Source of the DNA: Oscheius sp. JU75
Taxonomy: Eukaryota > Nematoda > Chromadorea > Rhabditida > Rhabditidae
Length of the DNA stretch: 64,000 nt
Assembly (NCBI GenBank): GCA_037178855.1
Contig: JASJZC010000004.1
Span: forward strand, 372,001-436,000
Direction of reading: 5' to 3'
Shown here: positions 1 to 10,873 of the stretch, piece by piece
Numbering within the stretch: position 1 is the first letter of the stretch
How the letters are laid out: each line of letters starts with the position of its first letter
The notes under the pieces: model-generated
The model's database searches: none
What the model saw: the letters and a program-made list of their open reading frames with translations, nothing else
What the model was told of the DNA's origin: nothing
Position numbers and translations under genes: made by a program

Positions 1-494
1 TAAGAGCATGGTAGGCGCGCGCAGTATCCATATTAGGTGATTTGAATGTGAGATCCTTGATTCTTTTTCCGCTTGCTCACTAGTGAATCAAAACGATTTC
101 TGGTTTCTTCGTGTGGGAGGTGGCACACTTTCTGTGTTGAAAACTGATCACTAGAGCTGATCGAGAGGGGATTGAGGGGTGGTCATGCGCCGCCAAAGGA
201 CTGTTCATTGCTCTCCGTAAGTTGTCCTGATGAGTTTGGCTAGATCCGTGTCTCTGAACATTCAAAATTAAATTTTGGCCTTAGACAACCTGTAGAGTCA
301 TTGGTTTTTTTTAGCTTTAAAGTTCTGGTGTCTGAAATCTCGTATCGGGTTGTCAAGATTCTTCACCCTTTTTGAGACGTTTTGAAACGGTTGATTCTTG
401 GTATTTTGATGATAAACGGACACAATTTCCCAACTGTCCCTGTTTTTTATCTATTTTAAATTGTCCTCGCGTCGTCGGCAGCTGGTTCAATATA

Positions 495-517
495 CTGTCT
501 GTCTGTCTGTCTGTCTG
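495..517. repeat. CTGT tetranucleotide microsatellite
   Basis: About six uninterrupted CTGT units. They follow directly on the words GTCGGCAGCTGGTTCAATAT, which also end the foldback element at 1201-1655, so this may mark a solo element end. Confidence 0.8.
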
Positions 518-1200
518 AAGCCAATATTGCCAATTAGTGTGCACTATTTTGTGCGCACACTAATTGTTGGCAAGTCAAGCCAAGTAGAGACAGTTTGGGA
601 GATGGTTTCGTTGGGGAAACGTTGCTCCTGTCACGGCACCTCGATTAGATTGAATGCGGACAGGTTGAAGTGGGAGGAAAGGGTCACGACAGTTGGACAG
701 AAGGAATTAGAAAACGAGCAGTTTTGGAAGAATCAAATTATTACTGGCATTGAGCTCCAAGGGGCGTTAGCATTACTTGGACAGGGAGTTGGGTCGAGGA
801 ATGGGAAATGGGTTCAAAGAGTGAAAGGGAAGTGGGTTTGAGGGATAGAAAGTGGGGTCAAAGAGTGGAAAGTGAGTTTCACTTATTAGAAATGACATCA
901 GCAATCGTTTTTGCTGGGGAAAGGGTAAGGTAGATATGCCTCAAGGGGCCCAACAAGTTAGGCTACCTAGCTTGTTTCTATTATTTTAGCAGAAACAACA
1001 TAGTAATTGATTTGAAGGAGCAACTTGAAAGTTCGCTGAAGTACTGGAGATACAAAAAGTCGAAATTGCAATTAAGATGCAATAGTTACTGTAATCGAAC
1101 TCCCGTGAAAATTGCGTCCGTGTATTATCAAAGTACCCCAAACTGTACCTTCTGTTTCCAATGGGCAGGGATTTGACTGAACTGACCTTTCATAAGTTAA

Positions 1201-1655
1201 CCAGCTGCCGACGGCAAATTTGCAGCCCTATTAATCTTGGCTTAGAATTGATAACAGGCGGCTTCGCCACTTCTCTAGTAACAAAAGTTGCCCCCACAGT
1301 TGACCTTGTCGCTTGACATGAAATGACCTGTCAGAGTTTTTGGGTATTAGTGCTGACCTGCAATCGTGCAGACACCATGACAGACGGACGGACGAATAAA
1401 GATACCTTGGCCTTTTTTGTAAAGGGCCCCATCACGAAGTTATCTTTCATTACTGAAGCGCAATGGTGTCCGACTGTCTGTCTGTCATGGTGTCGGATGT
1501 CATATAACACCCAAAAACGCATACAAGTAATTTCATGTTAAGAAACAAGAGGACAAGCCAACTGAAAAATTGCTACTAGGAAAGCGGCGCAGCCGCCTGT
1601 GATCAATTCTAAGCCAAGGCCAAAGGGCTGCAAAACTGCCGTCGGCAGCTGGTTC
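1201..1655. repeat. Foldback/MITE-like element with about 80-bp inverted repeats
   Basis: The left end (about 1201-1285, starting CCAGCTGCCGACGGC) is repeated in inverse orientation at about 1572-1655 (ending GCCGTCGGCAGCTGG). By eye the arms are roughly 85% identical over about 80 bp. The core has a second inverted pair around CATGACAGAC/GTCTGTCATG and no reading frame of note. Fragments of the terminal sequence recur near 468-490 and 13556-13590. This structure fits a non-autonomous DNA element; a target-site duplication was not clear. Confidence 0.7.
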
Positions 1656-3393
1656 AATATACGTTCTTCCCTGTACCCCGCTCTCCCCACTTTTACTCAT
1701 TCTGTGTGGTATTACAAATATTCTACGTTACTATCGCGGTAACTATCACAAAGGGAGTATCCTTCATAAATGCTTTGATCGTTTTCTGCCCTTTTTCCGA
1801 CTCCCAGTGAACCAATCCCTATTGTCAACTAGAGTACATGGGAATTTGCGAGAGGCTTCGGTTGAACCTTCTGGTTCCAACCCGTAACCACTCATCTACT
1901 TCCCCTTTCCCGCAATATCATCCCCGTTAAATTGTCTGTCTCTCTCGCGATTTGACAGAAAGTTTGGGGTGGCGGGCGTCCCCTTATCTAATATCCTCTC
2001 GTCCTGAGACTGTCTCTCTCACACAATTTCTGTTTTCGGGAAGAATCGATTCACGTTTAGGCTTCAAGTACATATAGAGGACACATAGTTATCAAGTTGT
2101 TCCATTTTGCTGACGTTGGGGAAACAGGGGATTATCACCTTGGGATTAGCCGATTGAACGAACGATGGTACTCTCTCTGCTTCTCGTCAAAACATTTCCT
2201 TGATTTGACGCCTACTGGGCGGAGCCGAAAGGCGGAAACTGTTCGAGAAAGCCACCTCGAGTCTTGGGAGTTTTATTTTGTCTGATCTCTCGCTATTCTT
2301 GGCTACACTTTTTTAATTGAACGGCTTTTTTTTCAAAAGATACGGAGATAAGGAGACAGACAGAAAAGAGTGAAAAGGAACAGAGAGACAGAGCGACAGA
2401 GCGACAGAGGAAGCTGTCGTAAAGTGTCCCGCCATTTAATCCTATGACCTGTACATATCGGCCCTTTTCTCTCAGCCTCTTTTAACCGCTCATCATTGAT
2501 TCGAATCTTGTTGCAATTTAGACAGACCGGATCAAACCGATAACTTCCAGGCAACAGTTTTCTAAGATTGACTAAATTTCTCGAGCGAATCATAGCCTTC
2601 ATTAGGCATTTTTGGGTCTTACTAAGACCTACAAAGTTGTAGCCCTAGACCTGGTCTACATCTTTGAAGAACATGCTAAACTATAAAAATGTGTTCTTGA
2701 ACCCGAAAACAGTGCATTTAGATTTAGATTATCGATTCCACAACAGTTTTCAGTTAGGATAGTTCTCACCCGTACCGTCTCATCAACCGAGATCCATGGG
2801 GTCAGCCAATTAGCTAACTGTAACAGCTTTTCAGCTCAAACTCAAGGTATGAGCTTGATTTGACCTCTGTTTAGGAGAGTTGATCAAATTTTTGGATTAG
2901 CCTTGTCGGGGTTTCCGACAGGGCGACATGGTCTGTGTTTTGTAGGGAGAACTAATCTCGACCCAGTGACTGTAAAAACAGGACACAACATAAACACTGA
3001 GCAATCCAACAAATTGGTTGTCAGCTCCTATTTTCGTCTACGTCTCCCCACATCATTTACACTTTTCTCCGTCGTTTCAGCCAATCTTTGTACCCTTCAT
3101 GTCCCGATAACAGTGTCTAACCACCAGATGGCTGGTCTTATCAGCATGTTTGTCTCCTTTTTGCAGTTTCCTCTAGTTCCAAAGCACAATTTGTAGACTA
3201 CAATCTTGGCCGGGAACGATATGGTCGTACCAGAAGGCTTCTGAAAATACTTTTGAACACACAGAGAGCATTGACGCGGTTTACACCCCGCTAACAAGAG
3301 TGTCTTTAGTTTACTCGCAGTTCTTGAGATCTGGTTCCTACGAATTTACTAGCTATTCCAGGCTATTGTGTTATGGGGCATGATCTTCACCTT

Positions 3394-3450
3394 GCCCGGA
3401 TAGTTCAGTCGGTTAGCGCTCCGACTACGGAACAGAGGAGGCCGGTGGAA
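3394..3450 (+). repeat. tRNA-like relic (SINE-type)
   Basis: It reads GCCCGGATAGTTCAGTCGG, then TTAGCGCTCCGACTAC: a good RNA polymerase III A box and D-arm. The B-box side is degraded and no acceptor stem can be closed. The middle segment is shared with other tRNA-like relics in this window. Confidence 0.5.
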
Positions 3451-6309
3451 AAAAATCTTCTTATTTCCACATGAAACCCCGGTTATCACCTTCTGGAGTT
3501 GCGGAGCAATGTTCTCTCAGAGACGCAGCTCCCAAACTGACATGATTTGGCGTGACTTGCAAAGAGTAATTGCTATCACAAAGTATATGTGACAAATTGC
3601 CATTTAATGCTTCAGGTAGACAGATACACACATAAACTTTAGGATACTTTGAACTAGATTGACCAACCCTTCACTAGTCTAGACGGGTTTTTTAGTGTTC
3701 TGTTCCATTGTGTCTCTAGCCTTGTTCACCAGCAATCTTCCACAACATGTTGATCCCTCTTATGGTCGGTCATTTGAAAGTCAATCAGCAGGCATTTTGC
3801 TCTGCAACATAAAAATTCTTACTTCTACTAAAACTTCTGTAACACTAAACTACAGAAATTTTCTACACCAAATTTTTGCTGCCCTGATGGAAACCCCGGC
3901 AAGGCTAAACCCAAAAATTACTCAACACTCCGTGAGGAGATCGGATTTAATTCAAACCTTTAGTTTGAGCTGAAAAGCTAACTCTCGCTCCATGTTGGTT
4001 GACCCCATTAATTCCAGCTGCCGAGATGGTACGGGTGAGACTCCGCTCACTGTACATTAGCAGACTGTAGCGGTTAAACTTCCGTTTTTTAAAACTATAT
4101 TTATAAGCTTTGCGATGTTCTGCAAAGTTGTAGATCAGAATAAGGGCTTCAACTTTGCAGAACATTATATGTTGGAAAAATCACGCCGAAAATCTGTCGG
4201 AAAGTCGTTACATTGGTCTCTGTCTCTCCCACGTCACTGGAACATTTCCACATTTCCTTTTCCCCTCTGATAAGCCTCTTTCTCTCTCATACTACAACCT
4301 AATCAGTAATGGGGAGTTCCCCGCGGAGCCTTGAAGGGATTCGATTAGTCGTCAAGTGTCTCTCTCCGTTTTCTTTCTGCTCTGGTTGCCAGGTGGAACA
4401 GACTGAATAGCGGCAGATTGCGGAAGTTCGACGCTCATCCTCCCCGTTCTCCGTATAGAGTTGAAAGAGACGCTGACCTTTTGCATCGCATCTGTTTACT
4501 TAGGTAATCAGTGAGATTTTGAGGAGACCCATAAAAATTGCTAGTTTGCACGATTCTAAAGGAGTTTAGAAGCAATTTAATGCCTAGGGGCATGAATTTT
4601 GTATGTTTATCAAGCTGTCCAACTTTTCTTCTGTCAGCCAGTCAAGCTTAAAACCTGTACCTGTGAATTTTTCAGCTATGTTGTTGTGTTTCTGTCAGCT
4701 TGTCCAAGACAGGAGCGTGGTCTGTCCCTGTCCCACTATTCCCCGCTCCTGTCAATCTGTCACATTCCAATTCTGATTTGAGCATCCTTCCTGCGCCAGT
4801 CTCTCCATGACAACTTATGTAAAGCTCTCAACATGACCGCCGTGGTTGTCCCTCTTTCATTATTGTCCCATCTCTTAGACGTCCTATCTGTTCAAGACTA
4901 GTCCTGTCACTATCAACCGTACAGTTTCAAAAATCCGCTTTTTCAAGTTCCGGGGAGTTTCCCTTGTTCCGTCATCTGATTCTTTCCCTGTCCATTTTGT
5001 GTAATGTCAATATTGACACAGGCTGTTTCCCATTGTCAGTCGGTCGCTTTTTTATCTCTGGTCTTCAAAAAGTATCCTCTCATTCTAATCTTTGCTTCCA
5101 ATTCCACTCCATCTTCCCGAAAAAGATCATGTGAGCTCTAAGGGACGATATATCTATGCTGACACTATATCAACCGATTTTTTTCCCACTCCATCCTCCT
5201 CAAAATGACCATGGGGGCACGTTTTGAAAAGACACATGTCTTTTCAGCTGCTAGGCTTCTGTTCCATTTTCATATTTTCAGATAATTTTCGAGGGAAATT
5301 TAAAATTTAAAGTTTGTGTGAACATGCCTTGTTTTTCGTGTTTTCTGCCTTTTGAACAAATGGGATTAAGAAAATGCTGAATAATTCCATCAATACCGCG
5401 TCAGACACATGTCTGGGTTTTTCGTGGAAGGAAGAAACATGTTTTTACACATATTTTTCAAACCAAAATGAAACTGGATTCGGATTTATTTGGATTCATT
5501 TTCTTTCGAATTTCTTTGGGAAGGTGTACAACTGTTCAGATTCCCACAGAAAAGCTAAGATGTTAATCGTATACCAGAGTTTTGCATGTGAAAGTCTCAT
5601 ATCCTTTGACGCTGCTCGCTTTTTTCGAAAAGTTTGGTTTCCTCTGTTTGGAGCGTTTTTCCTTTCTCCTAAGTCCAACCCGCAAAATGTACACGCTTAT
5701 GTTCTTTTTTAGTCACTCCGAGAACTTTCCTGAATCGTGTTAAAAGAGTTGAAGTATACTGTAGGCTTGTTCACCAGATTCTATTTTTACCTTAGGCCGT
5801 GCCTGTATTTCGCACAACCAAGAAGACCTACGCTATCGGATAATCTGGACAATTTAATAATAGACACTGTCAGGCGAGTACGTGAGATTGAACATATTTT
5901 TGGAACAGAGAACAAAAGACAAAGTATAGGTTTTTTTGCGAGAGAATCGATAGGCCTAATTCTGTCGGTGCGCTTTTTGTAAATCATCTTTAATACAGCC
6001 GTCTAACCTGTCCCCCAATTTTTCATAAATTTCTATATTTGTATTGCTGCACTCGTTTATACCACTCGATCAATGAAGGAACGCAAACATAAGACTACAG
6101 TCTTGTCTCTTTCTCACTTCTAGTCTGCTTCCACCCTAGCCTCTTAATCTATAACCCCCAGGTCCAAAGTGTCTTCATCTCAACTGATTTCTCGAACTTC
6201 CCCGCTCTTATCAAACTTTCCAAGAGACTGATTTCCTTGAAATTTTTCTATTTTCCTTGTCGTTCTAACAGAAACTCAATTTCGTTGTAGAACCTTCTTT
6301 GTCTGCTTG

Positions 6310-8626
6310 ATGCTCGATTACTCTAGCGGAGTTCTGGAAGTTTCTTCGGACTCTGGCATCTCATGTGGCTCCGTCTCGAGTTCCTCCTCACTAGACGATG
6401 ATGTCTACGATACCGTAACTTGTGATCTTATAGTTTTGAAAATTTCGAATTCCAGAAAAAGGCTTCCTCCGACGAGAAGCCTAAGAAGATCAGAAACGTT
6501 CGCAAGAGTGAAGTCCATAAATGTGTAGTATGTGGTGATCGGGTACGTTTCGAACACTTTCGAGGAAATGACACGAAATTCCAGCCTACTGGTTATCATT
6601 ACGACGTGCTATCATGTAATGGCTGTAAGACCTTCTTCAGACGAACAATTATCACGAGACGACGCTTCGTGTGTTTGAGGGATGGAAAGTGCGAGACTTC
6701 TAAAGGTGTGAGAAAGTTATAAGCTGTTCTGGGTACTGATCTCTAGCTTGTTCGTTTCACAGTAAAACTGAAAAAGATACCAAAAGTCATGGCTCACATT
6801 GTACCCAAAAACACTTTCGAACCTCGCTCACGTCTGCAGAGACTGATCCAAAGCGGCTTTCTAGCCTACCAACTTACGCAAGTAGCGAACTTAATCTGGG
6901 CTTTTCTAGTAAAGAGTTGGGGCTGAGCTCTGTAAGGTGGCCTATTGAGTCAATAACTGTCTGATTCTTGTGGGTAGGGGCCAACGATTCCTGGACAAAT
7001 TTTTTTTTAGCAATTTTTCACCTCTGATATAGAGGCAAATTTTGAAAATATTTTCCCTGGGTGAATAAGTTGTTGAAGCACACCGCATATTACGGCTCCT
7101 AGAACCCTGTGCGCCGATGCATGCGAGGCAGTATGGATACGACGGGAGAGAACTACATATCTGTTTCTAACGTCAAATGTTTCAGACTGCCGTCTCTCCT
7201 GTAGAGCCTGTCGGTTCATAAAATGCGTAGATGTTGGGATGAATCCCAAAGCGATCCAGTTTGACGGTCGTGGCAGTACAGACAGTACCGAAGGTATGGG
7301 AGACGACGAGATGACGGTGGTTCCAATGAACCGAGGCATCAATCATGAAGACCTGGACCAGATGAAGAGTCTGGATATGATTTTGCATCGTGAGGCAGCT
7401 GTCCAGACTCTTCGCGAGGACGACTTTCCCTTCGTCATATATCCCGATTTCACGCTGGAAAAACTCCTGCCCATTCATACAGCATTGGGAAGGAAAAAGT
7501 ACCATGAGGTTCGTGCTGTTTTTATTATCAAAAAAACATAAGTTCAATTTCAGAGCAAGAAAAAGAGTACAACTGTTGAAATGTACACCAAGGACCCTGT
7601 CAAGTTTTGGACAGTCGTCGACCTATTTTTGACTGTCGAATTCGCAAAGACTTTTACAGAGTTTCAGACTTTGACCAGCAAAGATAGGGTAGAGTATATG
7701 TCAAATACCGTTAATGTATTGGTGTTTCCAGAAAGAACTCATGTCTAATGTCGGCGGTCCGATTCAAATGTTCTCACAGTCGTTCTACTCAATAAAACAA
7801 CAGTCAGATGCGATCATTTACCCGGACGGAATGAACTCGATAAACTATATTTTCACTGCTATGGAGTGAGTTTGATATGTCATTTGGGCTTTCGTCAAGT
7901 CTAACAGTTTACACAAATTGTATGTGAGACAATAGTTATTGGGAATATCTTCAGTCGCATAAAGGTCGTCAGTAAATGCCCTCCCCCTAAAAACTGCCAA
8001 CGGGAAAAGAACCATTCTCATGTGACTATCTTCACGTGTCGTTGGGAGAACGCTGCTTCTGTCAGGGTATCTCGACTCAAACAGCATCTACTTGTCACGA
8101 GCCCCAACAGGGTATCAGTCACACTTGTTATGTTATATTTGTCTAGCAACTAACCCTGTCTTGTAGATCCGGCCCGCGACACGAGTACTACTACCGTCAG
8201 AACTACTGTCGTCCCGTCGACCTAGTCCGTCGTCTAGACTTGACAACGGAAGAATTCGTCATGCTGAAGACCATTTTTCTATTTAGCAATGGTATTTATT
8301 CGGGTATTTAAACATTTGATGAAACTGTTCAGAAACCGATCTTGCTGACGAAGCCAAAATGGTAATAAGCAAAAAGAGGGAGATTCTCGTGGCTCTTTTT
8401 CGAAAGGTACAGACTTTAATTTTTAGAGAGAATTAATTTATAGCATCTTCTGCGTCGATATGGCCTGGCGTCTGGGACAGAAAAGTTAGCCAAATGTCTT
8501 TTGGCCGTCAGCACTTTTATCGAAGTCTTCGAGAAACGACGGACCTATTGCTATTGGCTCGATCTCACTAAGGAGATGGAATTCGCCACTCTTGTCAGAA
8601 GCATCTATTTGAAGGACGCGAGTTAA
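6310..8626 (+). CDS. Nuclear hormone receptor (nematode type)
   Basis: Ligand-type transcription factor of 428 aa, expected to bind DNA in the nucleus. Exons: 6310-6414, 6456-6542, 6585-6705, 7186-7508, 7554-7688, 7732-7865, 8167-8291, 8333-8406, 8444-8626; all joins keep frame and use GT-AG. The first zinc finger is C-V-V-C, then TGYHYDV, then [10 protein letters not shown] (P box); the 42-nt intron at 6543-6584 must be removed to give the continuous finger. The second finger has spacing C-x5-C-x9-C-x2-C, ending CRFIKC and followed by VGMNP. A serine-rich acidic stretch precedes the DNA-binding domain (about residues 1-45). The second half is a divergent ligand-binding domain with VEFAKTF, a signature of the nematode HNF4-derived receptors. 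Which receptor it is cannot be told. The ATG at 6310 is the first in frame; CTAACAG upstream could be a leader acceptor. Confidence 0.93.
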
Positions 8627-8680
8627 TAATGATCTCACAACTTTTTTTTATTGCAAAAACTTTTATGTTATACACAGTTT

Positions 8681-8686
8681 AATAAA
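8681..8686 (+). terminator. AATAAA polyadenylation signal of the receptor gene
   Basis: Canonical AATAAA 55 nt after the receptor stop codon, followed by a T-rich stretch. Confidence 0.75.
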
Positions 8687-9397
8687 AGTTGACTTTTTGT
8701 ATTTTTTGGCGAATGTGCTGTGTTTTCAGAGTCTTACATACTCTCAGCTTGTTCTGAAGAAACACCATCCACCGCACCCTAGTCGGGAATTTGCCTCCTC
8801 GACTCTGCCTGCTATTCTATTCTCGTTTTAAAATCTGATCTATGTTCTATTCGGAATGCTTGACCTGACAGCAATCCCGCTCTGGAACAAGTCGAGCCGC
8901 AAACATTCTCTCGTGGTTGTTGCAACGATGCCCTTCTTGGCTGATTTTGCCGTTTCCGTGAGGTGTTGGAATGCTACTTTGGCCAGAAGAAAGTTCTTTC
9001 TCTCGGTTTGCACCGTCGGCAATGAACCCAACCTCTTTAGTACCACCAAAGAAACACATGAGAAAAGAGATAATTGTTGTTTGGGCACTTCGCATGGCAA
9101 GTCCAATTTCAACATCAATGTAGAAATTTTTACGCTAGAAACTAGCGTACAAGCTTATAAGCATTCAGTCAGCTTGGGCCCTGGGCCTGTCACCAGTTTC
9201 GATAAACACAACAGCCATTGAAATCAACTTTTTTGTTGACAATCATTCTTTTAAGTATGGCGACCACGGAAGGACTGGCTCATGAGAGACAAATGTTCTT
9301 GCACAAAACACAACATTGATCAAACATCAAACAAGTATTATTAAGGTGTTATCACCTTTTAGCGAAGCGACTTAGAAAATTATAAAGCTCATTTTTA
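8687..9397. other. Intergenic, nothing recognised
   Basis: There are open frames near 8840-9220 on both strands, but without family motifs or convincing splice sites. The stretch separates the 3' ends of two convergent genes. Confidence 0.5.
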
Positions 9398-9740
9398 TTA
9401 CTGTCTACTATATACATCAATGACGTCCCCGTCTACCATACCCAAGGACTCCACGGTGTCTTCTTTCCTCAAAAAGCAGTGCTCGTAGACAAAGAGCCCG
9501 GGCTTCTTCCACCTGTCCTCATATTTGTTAAAATATGAATCCATGAGTCGTTCGATGGTCACGTGGTATTTGACAAGGCAATAGCTTATTTCCCCATTGT
9601 CTCGAAAGCGGATTTCGATTTGACTGGGCTGATTCTCATTCTAAAGTTCATACATTTGTAATATCAAAAAATAGACATGCTTTCAGAATTAGAGAGGCTC
9701 TGTAAGCTGGGGCAACCGCTTGGGGCGAATTACCGGTCAT
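9398..9740 (-). CDS. Small SUMO-like protein without a diglycine end
   Basis: The last exon (9398-9640) encodes about 80 residues that follow the SUMO/ubiquitin-like fold: a beta strand QIEIRFRDNG, a turn, YCLVKYHVT, a helix around LMDSYFNKYEDRW, FVYEHCFL, then DTVESLGMVDGDVIDVY, close to the DTPxxLGMxxxDVIEVY end of SUMO. It stops at YSRQ, with no GG, so it should not be conjugated through the usual thioester route. A first exon at 9717-9740 (starting MTGN, preceded by AAGGCAG) joins in frame through a 76-nt intron with a weak GTTGCC donor, giving 88 aa. The exon-2 call is firm; exon 1 is tentative. It may be a decoy, a binding module or an assembly partner. A second SUMO-like gene lies at 24015-24880. 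Confidence 0.62.
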
Positions 9741-10873
9741 CTGCCTTCTCCTTTTTTGCACATGGAGAAGGAAGAAATGCTGAAAAATAAGGTTGATGAA
9801 TGAAAACAAAAAGCGAAAGAAGGAAGTACATCCGACCGCTTTGCGGCCCTCGCCACCCACTCTCTCCTACAACAAACATCCTATCCTACAAAAACTGACT
9901 ACCTATCGCAAAATAACAAAAATTCTTGAATACATATCTAACTCGTCTAGAGAAGGTTATAATCCCTTACCGGTAAATGTGAGTGTGAAAAGTATTTGCT
10001 GCGGGACCCATTACCACTCTGGAAAACGAATTTTCATGCCAGTATGGTCCAGCAAGTTGAATGTGTCCCCAAGAATTCCATGAAAATCTGAAACATCAGT
10101 GTCTCGAAACGGCAATTGCGAAACATGCCATTATCGATTGCAAAAAGTATATCAAAAACGTATTATTAATTGCTGTCTATTAATCGAGTCGTTAATTAGA
10201 TCGCTAATTAAACCTTTTGCAAATGACAATAGTAAAACTGAGTAGAAGATTAAAAGAGAGGAGGGGAAGACGACCGCCAAGCACCGCGCTGCCGCTAGAC
10301 TGACTCGTTTTGGGCGGGACAATTGCCAACAGGGCGCAGTTACTGGACCTGAACCCTTGTGATAGCGTCTTGGCGTGAAGCCAAAACCGCGGAAAGTAGG
10401 TAAGAAGGAAAACGTCCAGATGGACGATGCGATAATATATGTCGCACTGCCGAAACCGAAGCGTGCGAAATAATTGCCACCAAATGAGTTATTAAGTTAA
10501 ATTTCAGTTACGCGTACGAACTAGAGAGTAACAGAAAAGGATGCTCTTAGCGATGTTACGGGTTACACGCGACCGTGAGCGCGAGCCAAGAACACGTTAA
10601 TAACGTATTTTATTGATCGCGCAACTGTCGTACAGATTATTTATTGGCAATCCGGTGTCTTTCAAATTTGCTTTGGTTCAGTCTTAGGCCCGACCACGAC
10701 TTTTGAAAACGGTGTCGGCTGCACGATCCTGACTTCAACCATTGGCAGATCAAAAGGAAAAACCTGTCTTCCTGTCTGTCTGTTTCTCTGTTCGTATCCT
10801 ATTGCCTCCATCTAAATGAAAAACAAGATAAAGGCCTATATTTTTATTGCTATGCTGTTGTCATTCTTTTTGC
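9741..10873. other. Spacer, no supported gene
   Basis: Contains A/T-rich sequence and, at about 10260-10600, a stretch with many CG-containing words and no long frame. I see no tRNA, snRNA or coding motif that I can defend. AATAAA on the minus strand at about 10843-10848 is the likely polyadenylation signal of the kinase gene to the right. Confidence 0.5.

Larger units (their letters stand above)
1..6309. other. Gene-poor region with repeats, no supported gene
   Basis: No reading frame here shows a recognisable family, codon bias or a chain of splice sites. The stretch is rich in C/T runs and GACAGA-type low-complexity words. It holds a TCTG microsatellite, a foldback element at 1201-1655, a tRNA-like relic near 3394, and two copies (about 2610-2700 and 4090-4170) of the dispersed repeat that contains CTACAAAGTTGTAG-like inverted words. 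The receptor gene begins at its right edge; the TCTAACAG at about 6264-6271 may be its leader acceptor. Confidence 0.6.
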
